A stretch of 64,000 bases of DNA from Betaproteobacteria bacterium (GTDB lineage Bacteria; Pseudomonadota; Gammaproteobacteria; Burkholderiales; JAHFQX01): contig JAHFQX010000004.1 in assembly GCA_023259135.1 (NCBI GenBank), positions 1-64,000 on the forward strand. The letters are read 5' to 3'. Position numbers and translations under genes: made by a program. This document shows positions 30,881 through 39,405 of the stretch, one piece after another (within the stretch, counting starts at the first letter, position 1; each line of letters begins with the position of its first letter). Under the pieces are notes generated by a model that was not told the DNA's origin, did not search any database, and saw nothing but the letters and a program-made list of their open reading frames with translations.

Positions 30881-32344
30881 TCAATCCTCCTTGTCCGCGG
30901 CGATGGGCGCCGCCTTCCAAAAATAACGGGTCATGCCCCGCTCCTCGTCCTTGCCGCGAATGCGGAACACCATCCGCACCGGCATGCCGACCTGCACCTG
31001 ACCCACGTCATAGTCGGTGAAATCCGCCATGAACTGCCCGCCGCCGTCGAACCGCACCATGCCGTAATGGGCCGGCGGGTCGACGGTGTAGGTCAGGTTG
31101 TCGGCGGACCAGGAATTGACGCGGGCCGGCCGGTCGGCGAACAGATAATCTTCCTGGGGGCCCAAGGCCCGGCATTGCGGATTGACGCAAACCTCGGCCT
31201 TGGGGAATTGGGGAGTGCGGCACTTCGGGCAGCAGCCTCCCACCAGGCCCAGGAGCATTCCGCGCTTGCGGTACAGCACGCTCAAGGCGGTCTGGGGATT
31301 GCGCTCGGCCCGCAGCCCGCGTTCCTGAAGCACCAATTGGTTGAAGGTGAGAAACTTCATGTAGTTGGTTTCTTCCTTGCGGCGGGCCAGATAGCCCTTG
31401 ACCCCCAGGGGCGGGACGCAGTGGGCGACGCGGTCGGTGGCGCGGAACACCAGCACGTCGGCGCCCTGGCCGAAGCCGGCCGCCACCAGAATCTGACCGG
31501 GGACCGCCTCCTGCAAGGCTTGGGCCAGCATCACCAGGACATGGGCGGCGCCGGTCTCGCCGCAGACCGCCGCCAGATTGTCCCGCACCGCCTCCGGCCG
31601 GATGCCGGCTTTTTTCGCCACGCCGGCGGCCACTCCGCCGTAGACGCAGGGCAATGCGAAGTGGGCCACCTGCTCGGGCTTGACGCCGGTTTTTTCCAGG
31701 GCGCGGATCACCGCCGGGGGAACGATCTTGCCGTAGCCCTCGTCGCGAATCCAGCGTTCTTCCCAGGTGTAATCGAAGGCGCGGTTCTGGCCCCGGTAAT
31801 GATCCACGAAGTCCACGGAAACCGAATGCCCGCCGAGGAATTCCGCCGCCACTGCTCCGGATCCCAGCAACAGCGCCGCGGCGCCGTCGCCGAATTGCAT
31901 TTCCTGGGCGCAGGCCGCCTTGGTGCGGCGCTTGTCGGCGGCCGCCAGCAGCACGGTCTGAACGGCGCCGGCCTTGACGGCGTTGAGGGCCGCCAGCAGG
32001 CCCGAAGTGGCGGCTTTCTGCGAGGCGCCGAGGTCCAGGGTGGCGATTTGCTCGGAAAGATTCAGCGCCCCCGCCACGATGCCGGCGTTTTGCCGATCGG
32101 CGAAGGGCGGCGAGGTGGACGCCAGATACAGCGCCCCTACCCGGCCGCGATCCTGGCCGGCCAAGCAATCCCGGGCGGCTTCCACCGCCATGGTGACGCT
32201 GTCCTCATCCCAGTTGGCCATGGCCCGCTCGCCTTTGGCATGGGCCAGCAGGGCCGGATCCATCCAGGCGTTGGCCATGGCGATGGCTTTTTTGTTGAGC
32301 CGCAGCCGGGGCAAGTAGGCTCCGTAGGAGACGATGCCGATCAT
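30881..32344 (-). CDS. HMG-CoA synthase-like protein fused to zinc-ribbon/OB-fold (DUF35) domain
   Basis: IGIVSYGAYLPRLRL, FGDGAAALLLG; C-terminal CCPKCRTPQFPKAEVCVNPQC then OB-fold. Confidence 0.85.
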   Translation of the reverse strand: MIGIVSYGAYLPRLRLNKKAIAMANAWMDPALLAHAKGERAMANWDEDSVTMAVEAARDCLAGQDRGRVGALYLASTSPPFADRQNAGIVAGALNLSEQIATLDLGASQKAATSGLLAALNAVKAGAVQTVLLAAADKRRTKAACAQEMQFGDGAAALLLGSGAVAAEFLGGHSVSVDFVDHYRGQNRAFDYTWEERWIRDEGYGKIVPPAVIRALEKTGVKPEQVAHFALPCVYGGVAAGVAKKAGIRPEAVRDNLAAVCGETGAAHVLVMLAQALQEAVPGQILVAAGFGQGADVLVFRATDRVAHCVPPLGVKGYLARRKEETNYMKFLTFNQLVLQERGLRAERNPQTALSVLYRKRGMLLGLVGGCCPKCRTPQFPKAEVCVNPQCRALGPQEDYLFADRPARVNSWSADNLTYTVDPPAHYGMVRFDGGGQFMADFTDYDVGQVQVGMPVRMVFRIRGKDEERGMTRYFWKAAPIAADKED

Positions 32345-32474
32345 TTTGGGGGTCCTCCTCTGGAAATTACCGGGTCATGAGTCGTCCGCTCCATCATAGC
32401 ATGGGCCATGGACGCGGCCCAAAGCCCGGCGGGTGATAAACGCTGACTCCGGAGCCGGTTTAAATCGGCACGCT

Positions 32475-33335
32475 TCAGCGAGGTTCGGCGGCGAGCGGCG
32501 GGAGCGAGCGCAGGTAGGCCATCAATGCCGCGAGGTCTGCGGCCGTGAGCCGGCTGGTGGTGTTGCGGATTACCTCGCCCATGGTTTCAGCGGCGACGTC
32601 GCCATCCGGAGTGAGGCCGGTTTGCAGGAAATCCCCCAATTCGCGATCATCCCATTTCTTGAGCCGCGCCGGCGTCAGATTGGGTATGCTCTTGCCGTCG
32701 GGTCCTTTTCCCCCGGCGAGAAACCGGTCCCGCTTCGGGCCGCCGAGGAAGTTGCGCGGCGTGTGGCATTCGCCGCAATGGCCGAGGGCCTGGACCAGGT
32801 AAGCGCCGCGATTGATCTGCTGGGAGAGCCGTGGGTCGCTCACGAAGGGGCCTGGGGTGAAGAATAGCGTCTTCCAGATGGCGACCAGGAAGCGCCAGCC
32901 GTAGGGAAACTTCAGGTCATGCGCCTGGCTTGCCCGGCTGCTCGGCGCAAGCGTGCGCAGGTAGGCCCAGAGGTCGCGCAAGTCCCCGTCGGAAATCCGC
33001 GTGAACGACGAGTAGGGGAACGCGGGGAAGTAATCGGCGCCATCAGGACGTTCGCCATGGCGCATGGCGCGGATGAAATCGGCCTCGGTCCAGCGCCCGA
33101 TTCCCGCTTGCGGATCCGGCGTGATATTCGGCCCGTAGAAGGTTCCGAAAGGCGTCTTGAGCGGGCGTCCGCCCGCAAAGGGCGCGGCGCCCTTCTTGTC
33201 TTCCGTGTGGCAAGCGAGGCAGCCCCCGGCCTGCGCCAGGTATTGCCCCCGCTTGGCGTCACCCTGCGCCCCGGCGTTGCCGCTTGCCGCGCCGAGCAGC
33301 AGGATAAACAGGACTGCCGGCAGCGCCGATCGCAT
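32475..33335 (-). CDS. Periplasmic diheme cytochrome c
   Basis: Signal peptide MRSALPAVLFILLLGAASGNAGAQ; CLACHT and CGECHT heme motifs; FAGGRPLKTPFGTFYGPNITPD. Confidence 0.9.
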   Translation of the reverse strand: MRSALPAVLFILLLGAASGNAGAQGDAKRGQYLAQAGGCLACHTEDKKGAAPFAGGRPLKTPFGTFYGPNITPDPQAGIGRWTEADFIRAMRHGERPDGADYFPAFPYSSFTRISDGDLRDLWAYLRTLAPSSRASQAHDLKFPYGWRFLVAIWKTLFFTPGPFVSDPRLSQQINRGAYLVQALGHCGECHTPRNFLGGPKRDRFLAGGKGPDGKSIPNLTPARLKKWDDRELGDFLQTGLTPDGDVAAETMGEVIRNTTSRLTAADLAALMAYLRSLPPLAAEPR

Positions 33336-33370
33336 CCGCGCCAACGCGATTTCAGCGTCCAAGAAAAGCT

Positions 33371-33396
33371 AACAACCCCGCTGCCGCAGGGTTGTT
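33371..33396 (-). terminator. Hairpin between the two cytochrome genes (weak terminator or attenuator)
   Basis: Perfect 8-bp inverted repeat AACAACCC-N10-GGGTTGTT; short T-rich stretch downstream on the minus strand. Confidence 0.5.
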
Positions 33397-33411
33397 AGGA
33401 ACCCCGGCCTA

Positions 33412-33870
33412 TTACTGTTTCTCGCGGAATGTCTCGTGGCAGCCGCCGCAAGTCTTTCCGGTCGCGACGAGTTGCGCTTTCACGGCCGCCTCGGCGCCGC
33501 CCTTGCTTACGGCAACAAGCTTGGAGACCTCGCTTTGCAGCCGGTCCTGAGCCTCCTTGAACTTGGCGGTATCCGTAAAGACTGCCGGCAGGGCTGCGCT
33601 TTTCACGTCTTTCGTGCTGGGCGCGAAGCCATCCCAAGGCATCTTGCTCAGCGCTTCGAGAAAACCCGCATTGCGGGCCACCACGGTCGCGTCATAAGGA
33701 ACCTTGCCTTGGGCCATGCCGCCCAGAGGACCCCAGTACTTGCCCTGCAAGATCATCGCCGCCTGGCGCTGTTTGACCAAGGTTTCGGGCTTCACCTGCG
33801 AGAACGCCGTGAGCGAATAAGCCGCGCCCAGCATCAGGGCAAGACCGATCGAAAAAATCCTTTTGTTCAT
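33412..33870 (-). CDS. Cytochrome c' -like protein (C-terminal CxxCH)
   Basis: Signal peptide MNKRIFSIGLALMLGAAYSLTAFS; four-helix c' pattern; GKTCGGCHETFREKQ. Confidence 0.88.
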   Translation of the reverse strand: MNKRIFSIGLALMLGAAYSLTAFSQVKPETLVKQRQAAMILQGKYWGPLGGMAQGKVPYDATVVARNAGFLEALSKMPWDGFAPSTKDVKSAALPAVFTDTAKFKEAQDRLQSEVSKLVAVSKGGAEAAVKAQLVATGKTCGGCHETFREKQ

Positions 33871-33907
33871 TTGCTTCTCCTTAAAATTTAGGATCGACAT
33901 ACCTGTA

Positions 33908-33920
33908 ACATGCAGCATGT
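33908..33920. promoter_or_regulatory. Candidate operator palindrome upstream of cytochrome c'
   Basis: ACATGC-A-GCATGT, perfect 6-bp dyad 38 bp upstream of the start codon. Confidence 0.35.
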
Positions 33921-34150
33921 CTGCGCCGCAAGCTGGATGCTATAACAGGCGCCGACGGCAGTCTATTCCATGAGTCCGGCAGCGATTATCCTCGCCGCGT
34001 GGTGTGCAGGAGATTTATTTGCGATTGACAGGGCCAACAAGCCCGGCGGGCGACGCCTGAAAGGCCTGAATAAGCGAGCGAGGCCGGTGCCGCGCATGCC
34101 AGGGACCGGCCAGGTTTTTCGACAGGCCGGTTGCTGATACACTGGAATTC

Positions 34151-34387
34151 ATGAAATTCACCAGGTGCTTCCTCGCAATGCGGGAGCGGCCGGACCGCGC
34201 CGCGATTGAGATGGCTTGGATTCAGCGGGTGATCGAGCATCGCGTAAAGGAGACGGTTCAACGGGGCGGCCGCGTTCGACGCTGGGCGCCCATTTCGCAA
34301 GCGGGTGGCAAAGCCCCGCGGGCTGTACTATTAGCCGACGGGCAAACGGGTCACAACGCGTTTTTCGACCGAGGGTTCGCGCCATGA
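34151..34387 (+). CDS. Small protein, DUF4258-like (partner of DUF2283)
   Basis: MKFTRCFLAMRERPDRAAIEMAWIQRVIEHRVKETVQRGGRVRRWAPI...VLLADGQTGHNAFFDRGF; ATGA overlap with next gene. Confidence 0.6.
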   Translation: MKFTRCFLAMRERPDRAAIEMAWIQRVIEHRVKETVQRGGRVRRWAPISQAGGKAPRAVLLADGQTGHNAFFDRGFAP

Positions 34388-34569
34388 AGATCAGGTATTT
34401 CCAGGATGCGGATACTCTATACATCGAGTTCCGAAGCGCAGAGGTCGCCGAGACTGGCAATCTGGACGAGAACAGGCTGCTTGACCTGGATGCGCATGGA
34501 GAGATTTGCGGCATGACCAGCGAGCGCGCCGACCTTCCGCACTTTTCCTTTGAGCAGATTGCGGCCTGA
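34384..34569 (+). CDS. DUF2283 domain protein
   Basis: MKIRYFQDADTLYIEFRSAEVAETGNLDENRLLDLDAHGEICGM. Confidence 0.85.
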   Translation: MKIRYFQDADTLYIEFRSAEVAETGNLDENRLLDLDAHGEICGMTSERADLPHFSFEQIAA

Positions 34570-34631
34570 TGAACGGGCCTCGAATAGTCGGGGACAGCCT
34601 CCCCTGACTGATCGAGCGCCCACCGCTCGCC

Positions 34632-35756
34632 ATGGAATTCATCAATCCGGCCCGTTTGAGCCTGACCGTCGCGTTGCTGGGACTCGCTCTGGGGGCGGTG
34701 TTCGGGGCGGTGGGCCGCCGCACTCATTTCTGCGCTCTGGGGGCGGTCTCCGACATCGTCGCCATGGGGGACTGGAACCGCATGCGCATGTGGCTGCTGG
34801 CCATCGCCGTGGCGATGCTGGGGGCCAATGGGCTGGAGCTGGCGGGGGTTGTGGATCTTTTCAAATCCATCTACCGTAATCCATCGTTGCCGTGGCTGTC
34901 GCATATCGTGGGCGGCGGGATGTTCGGGGCGGGGATGGTTCTGGGATCGGGGTGCGGCAGCAAATCCTTGATCCGGGCGGGGGCCGGAAATCTAAAATCC
35001 TGGGTGGTATTGGCGTTTCTGGCCATTTCGGCCTATGCCACCCTGAAGGGGTGGCCGGCGGTTTGGCGAGCGGCCTACTTGGATCCTCTGGCCTTGCCGC
35101 TGGCGGCCCATGGCATTGCCGGGCAGGACGTGCCGAGCCTATTGGCCCATTTCACCGGGGTGGAGCGGTTCGGATTGCAGGCGGGAGTCAGCCTTGCGAT
35201 AGCCGGCGGGTTGCTGTTTTTAGTGCTGCATCGGCGGAAATTTCGCAGCTTCGGGGTTCTGCTGGGCGGGACGACGGTGGGGTTGCTGGTGGCCGCCGGC
35301 TGGTGGGTGACCGGCTATTGGGGTTATGGGGAAAATCCTGAAACCCTGGAGATGGTTTTCTTCGGCACCAATAGCCGCGGTCCGGAGTCTCTGACCCTCG
35401 TGGCGCCGGTGGCCTATACCCTGGAATGGTGGATGCTGGGGTCGGACAAATCCCTACACCTGACTTTCGGCATCGGGGTCACGCTGGGCATTGTCCTGGG
35501 GTCGTTTTGCGATGCGATGGCCAGCCGCTCCTTCCGCTGGGAGGGATTCGCTTCTCCCGCGGATACGGCGCGGCATATCATTGGCGGTATATTGATGGGG
35601 GTAGGCGGAGTGCTGGCGCTGGGCTGCACCATCGGGCAAGGCATCACCGGCCTGTCCACTCTGGCGCTGGGCTCGTTCATCGCTTTTTTTGCTATCGTGG
35701 CGGGGGCGGTGGCCACCTTGAAGATCGAGTATTGGAAAATTAGCCGAGCGGCTTAA
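34632..35756 (+). CDS. YeeE/YedE (TsuA-like) family permease, putative thiosulfate/sulfur-compound transporter
   Basis: Multiple TM segments with hallmark Cys motifs RTHFCALGA, LGSGCGSKSLIRAGAGNLKSW, LALGCTIGQGITG. Confidence 0.88.
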   Translation: MEFINPARLSLTVALLGLALGAVFGAVGRRTHFCALGAVSDIVAMGDWNRMRMWLLAIAVAMLGANGLELAGVVDLFKSIYRNPSLPWLSHIVGGGMFGAGMVLGSGCGSKSLIRAGAGNLKSWVVLAFLAISAYATLKGWPAVWRAAYLDPLALPLAAHGIAGQDVPSLLAHFTGVERFGLQAGVSLAIAGGLLFLVLHRRKFRSFGVLLGGTTVGLLVAAGWWVTGYWGYGENPETLEMVFFGTNSRGPESLTLVAPVAYTLEWWMLGSDKSLHLTFGIGVTLGIVLGSFCDAMASRSFRWEGFASPADTARHIIGGILMGVGGVLALGCTIGQGITGLSTLALGSFIAFFAIVAGAVATLKIEYWKISRAA

Positions 35757-35806
35757 GCGGTTGGGGCTCATCCGCCGGTTGCCGCAAGATTCGAGGAGGA
35801 CGCGAT

Positions 35807-37513
35807 ATGGATCGACGAGAATTTTTGCGGGCGCTGGCGGTGGGGGCGGCATCCGGCTTGGCCCTGGATAGCAAGGAAGCGCTGTCCGCCAAGGGCGGGA
35901 TTTATGATTTGCTGAATTTCGGCAACAACGTCACCTTGCTGCACCTCACCGATTGCCACGCCCAGTTGCAACCCCTCTATTACCGGGAGCCCAGCGTCAA
36001 CCTCGGCATGGGCAAGGATGCCGGCAAGCTCCCTCACCTGGTGGGGGAGGCCTTGCTGAAAAGCTTCAACATGCAGCGCGGCAACCGCCTCAGCCATGCC
36101 TTCAGCCATCTGGATTTCGAACACGCCGCCCGCACCTTCGGCAAGATGGGAGGCTTCGCCCATTTGGCCGCCTTGGTGAAAAAAGTTCGCGAGCAGCGCC
36201 CCGGCGCCTTGCTGCTGGACGGCGGGGATAGCTGGCAAGGATCGGCCACCGCCTTGTGGACCCGCGGAGCGGACATGGCCTCGGCCAGCAAACTGTTGGG
36301 AGTGGACGTGATGACCGGCCACTGGGAGTTCACCTTGGGGGCCGAGCGGGTGCAGGAGCTGGTCACCCAGGAACTCAAGGGCCGCATCGATTTCGTCGCC
36401 CACAACGTCAAGACCGGCGATTTCGGCGATCCGGTATTTCCGCCCTACGTCATCAAGGAGATGAACGGCGTGGCGATAGCCATTATCGGCCAGGCCTATC
36501 CTTACACTCCTGTCGCCCATCCGCGCCGCCTGGCGCCGGATTGGACTTTCGGAATACAGGAAATCGAACTGCAGAAAGTGGTGAACGAGGTCGAGATCAA
36601 GGGCGTGGATCTCATCGTGCTGCTATCCCATAATGGCATGGACGTGGATTTGAAGCTCGCTTCCCGGATTTTGGGGATCGACGTGATCCTGGGGGGGCAT
36701 ACCCACGACGCCGTTCCCAATCCGGTGCTGGTGAAGAACCACCGGGGCCATACCCTCGTCACCAATGCCGGCAGCCACGGCAAGTTCCTGGGCGTGCTGG
36801 ACTTGCAGGTGAAGAACCGGAGCGTGGCCGGATACCAGTATTCCTTGCTGCCGGTATTTTCCAATCTGCTGCCGCCGGACAAGCCCATGGACGAGGCGAT
36901 CCGGCGCATCCGGGCGCCTTTCGAAAAGAAGCTGGGAGAGCGGCTCGCCACCACCGAGGGGCTGCTGTACCGGCGGGGCAATTTCACCGGTACTTTCGAT
37001 CAGGTCATCCTCGACGCCTTGATGGAAGTGAAAGATGCCGAGATCGCTTTTTCTCCCGGCTTTCGCTGGGGGGCCACGTTGCTGCCCCAGCAGGCCATCA
37101 CCTTGGAAGACGTGATGAATCAGACCGCCATCAGCTACCCCGAAACGGTGGTGACGGAAATGACCGGGGAGGCCATCAAGAATTTTCTCGAAGACGTGGC
37201 CGACAACCTGTTTAACCCCGATCCGTATTATCGGCAAGGCGGGGATATGGTTCGCGTCGGCGGACTGCGTTATGTCTTCGATCCCGGCGCCGCCATGGGG
37301 CGCCGGGTGAGCGGCCTGAGTTTGCGCGGCCAGCCCCTGGAGGCCGGCAAGCGCTATAAAGTCGCCAGTTGGGCGCCGCTGGCGGAGGGGACGAAGGGCG
37401 AGCCGGTCTGGGACGTGGTGGCCAGTTACCTCAAGGCCAAGAAAGTGATTCGCGCCCCGCAACCGAACCAACCGCGGCTGGCGGGAGTGGAGGGGAACCC
37501 CGGCTTGGCTTAA
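35807..37513 (+). CDS. soxB: Thiosulfohydrolase SoxB
   Basis: Tat-like RREFLRALAVGAASG leader; LLHLTDCHAQLQPLYYREPSVNLG; GGDSWQGSATALWT; GGHTHDAVPNP. Confidence 0.93.
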   Translation: MDRREFLRALAVGAASGLALDSKEALSAKGGIYDLLNFGNNVTLLHLTDCHAQLQPLYYREPSVNLGMGKDAGKLPHLVGEALLKSFNMQRGNRLSHAFSHLDFEHAARTFGKMGGFAHLAALVKKVREQRPGALLLDGGDSWQGSATALWTRGADMASASKLLGVDVMTGHWEFTLGAERVQELVTQELKGRIDFVAHNVKTGDFGDPVFPPYVIKEMNGVAIAIIGQAYPYTPVAHPRRLAPDWTFGIQEIELQKVVNEVEIKGVDLIVLLSHNGMDVDLKLASRILGIDVILGGHTHDAVPNPVLVKNHRGHTLVTNAGSHGKFLGVLDLQVKNRSVAGYQYSLLPVFSNLLPPDKPMDEAIRRIRAPFEKKLGERLATTEGLLYRRGNFTGTFDQVILDALMEVKDAEIAFSPGFRWGATLLPQQAITLEDVMNQTAISYPETVVTEMTGEAIKNFLEDVADNLFNPDPYYRQGGDMVRVGGLRYVFDPGAAMGRRVSGLSLRGQPLEAGKRYKVASWAPLAEGTKGEPVWDVVASYLKAKKVIRAPQPNQPRLAGVEGNPGLA

Positions 37514-37564
37514 GAGGCCGCTACGGATTGACCGCGCTGCCGGAAAATTTGGGAGGAGGATGGC

Positions 37565-38707
37565 ATGATCGGTTTGGGCCGACGAGGGATGGGGCTGGCC
37601 GCGGTGGCGCTGATCGCGGTGGCGGGGGTTTATGGCCTGCTGCGCTGGCGCGCCGCTCAGGAGGCGATTCCGCGCTTTCAGACCCAGGAGGTCGGACGGG
37701 GCGACATCGTCCGCACGGTCACCGCCAACGGCACTCTCAACCCGGTGGTGTTGGTGAACGTGGGGACCCAGATTTCCGGAACGATCCTCAAGCTCTATGT
37801 CGACTTCAATCAGCGGGTACGAGCCGGGGAGGTGTTGGCCGAACTGGATCCCGCGCTCATCCTTGCCCAAGTCCGCGTGCAGGAGAGCGGGCTGCAAAAT
37901 GCCCAGGCCACTTTGAAGCTGGCGCGCCTGAAGGAACAGCGGAGCCGGGTGCTGGTGGAGCGGAAATTCGTGACCGAATCCCAATTGGAGGAGGCGGTTC
38001 AGGCTCGCGAAGCCGCCGAGGCGCAAGTCGCCTCGGCATCGGCCCAGTTGGAGCGGGAGCGCGCCAATTTGCGCTATACCGTGATCCGCTCTCCGGTTTC
38101 CGGAGTGGTGGTGTCCCGCAGCGTGGATTTGGGGCAGACGGTGGCGGCCAGTTTCCAGACCCCCACGCTGTTTCAGATCGCCCAGGATCTACGGCAAATG
38201 CAGATCGACACCAGCGTGGCGGAAGCCGATATCGGCGGCATCGTGGTGGGCTCGCCGGTGCGTTTTAATGTCGATGCCTACCCCGAGCGGCAGTTTCAGG
38301 GGCAGGTGCGGCAGATTCGCTTGAACCCCACCATTCAGCAGAACGTGGTGACCTACAACGTGGTGGTGGCGGTGGACAATGCCGAGAGCCTGCTGATTCC
38401 CGGCATGACCGCCCACGCCCGCTTCAACGCCGGCTCCCGGCGGGATGCGCTGCGGATCCCCAATACCGCGCTGCGTTACCGACCCGCCCGGAAGGATGTT
38501 GCGCGGCCGCGCCCGCCTAATGGCGCGATCGTCTACCGGCTGGCCGGCGACCGGCCCGAGGGGGTGGCGGTGAAGACCGGGCTGTCCGATGCCCAATACA
38601 CCGAGGTGCTGGAAGGCCCGTTGCGAATCGGCGACCGTTTGATCGTTGAAGAGACCGGGCCAAAGGGCGAAAAACCGGGCGGCAGATTTGGCTTGAGGCT
38701 GTTCTGA
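37565..38707 (+). CDS. macA: MacA-like periplasmic adaptor (membrane fusion protein)
   Basis: VGRGDIVRTVTANGTLNPVVLVNVGTQISGTI, long helical hairpin, IRSPVSGVVVSRSVDLGQTVAASFQTP. Confidence 0.88.
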   Translation: MIGLGRRGMGLAAVALIAVAGVYGLLRWRAAQEAIPRFQTQEVGRGDIVRTVTANGTLNPVVLVNVGTQISGTILKLYVDFNQRVRAGEVLAELDPALILAQVRVQESGLQNAQATLKLARLKEQRSRVLVERKFVTESQLEEAVQAREAAEAQVASASAQLERERANLRYTVIRSPVSGVVVSRSVDLGQTVAASFQTPTLFQIAQDLRQMQIDTSVAEADIGGIVVGSPVRFNVDAYPERQFQGQVRQIRLNPTIQQNVVTYNVVVAVDNAESLLIPGMTAHARFNAGSRRDALRIPNTALRYRPARKDVARPRPPNGAIVYRLAGDRPEGVAVKTGLSDAQYTEVLEGPLRIGDRLIVEETGPKGEKPGGRFGLRLF

Positions 38708-39405
38708 TGGCGGAACTGCTCAAGGCGGCGCGGGTTTGCAAACGCTATCCCGGCGGCATGGCGGAAACCCCGCCGGCGGTGGAAGAAGTCAGCCTGGAGG
38801 TGGCCGAAGGGGAGTTCATCGCCATCGTGGGGGCCTCCGGCTCGGGCAAATCCACTTTCCTGAACTTGCTGGGATGCCTCGATGTTCCCAGCTCCGGCGC
38901 CTATTTCGTCGGCGGCGAGGACACCGGCAAACTCCCCGAGCCGGAACTGGCCCGGTTGCGCAACCGGACTTTCGGTTTCGTATTCCAAGGGTTCCATTTA
39001 CTCAGCCGGGTCAGCGCCGTGGACAACGTGGCGCTGCCTTTGCTGTATTGCCGGGTGCCCCGCCGCCGGCGGCGGGAAAAGGCTCAGGCGCTGCTGGAGC
39101 AATTGGGCTTGGGGGCCTTGGGGCACCGTTTCCCCAATCAATTGTCCGGCGGCCAGCAACAGCGAGTGGCCATCGCCCGGGCAATGGTCAACGATCCCCG
39201 GGTGATTCTGGCCGACGAGCCCACCGGCAGCCTGGACAGCAAAACCGGCCGCGAGGTGATGGACATTCTGCGGGACATGAACCAGCGCCTGGGGATGACC
39301 GTGGTGCTGGTGACCCATGCCCCGGAAGTCGCGGAATACGCCCGGCGCCTGGTGCGTTTCGTCGACGGGCGGGTGCTGGAAGATCGGCGGGTGGGCGCCC
39401 CATGA
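38707..39405 (+). CDS. MacB/LolD-type ABC transporter ATPase
   Basis: Walker A GASGSGKSTFLNLLG, LSGGQQQRVAIARAMVNDPRVILADEPTGSLDS. Confidence 0.94.
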   Translation: MAELLKAARVCKRYPGGMAETPPAVEEVSLEVAEGEFIAIVGASGSGKSTFLNLLGCLDVPSSGAYFVGGEDTGKLPEPELARLRNRTFGFVFQGFHLLSRVSAVDNVALPLLYCRVPRRRRREKAQALLEQLGLGALGHRFPNQLSGGQQQRVAIARAMVNDPRVILADEPTGSLDSKTGREVMDILRDMNQRLGMTVVLVTHAPEVAEYARRLVRFVDGRVLEDRRVGAP

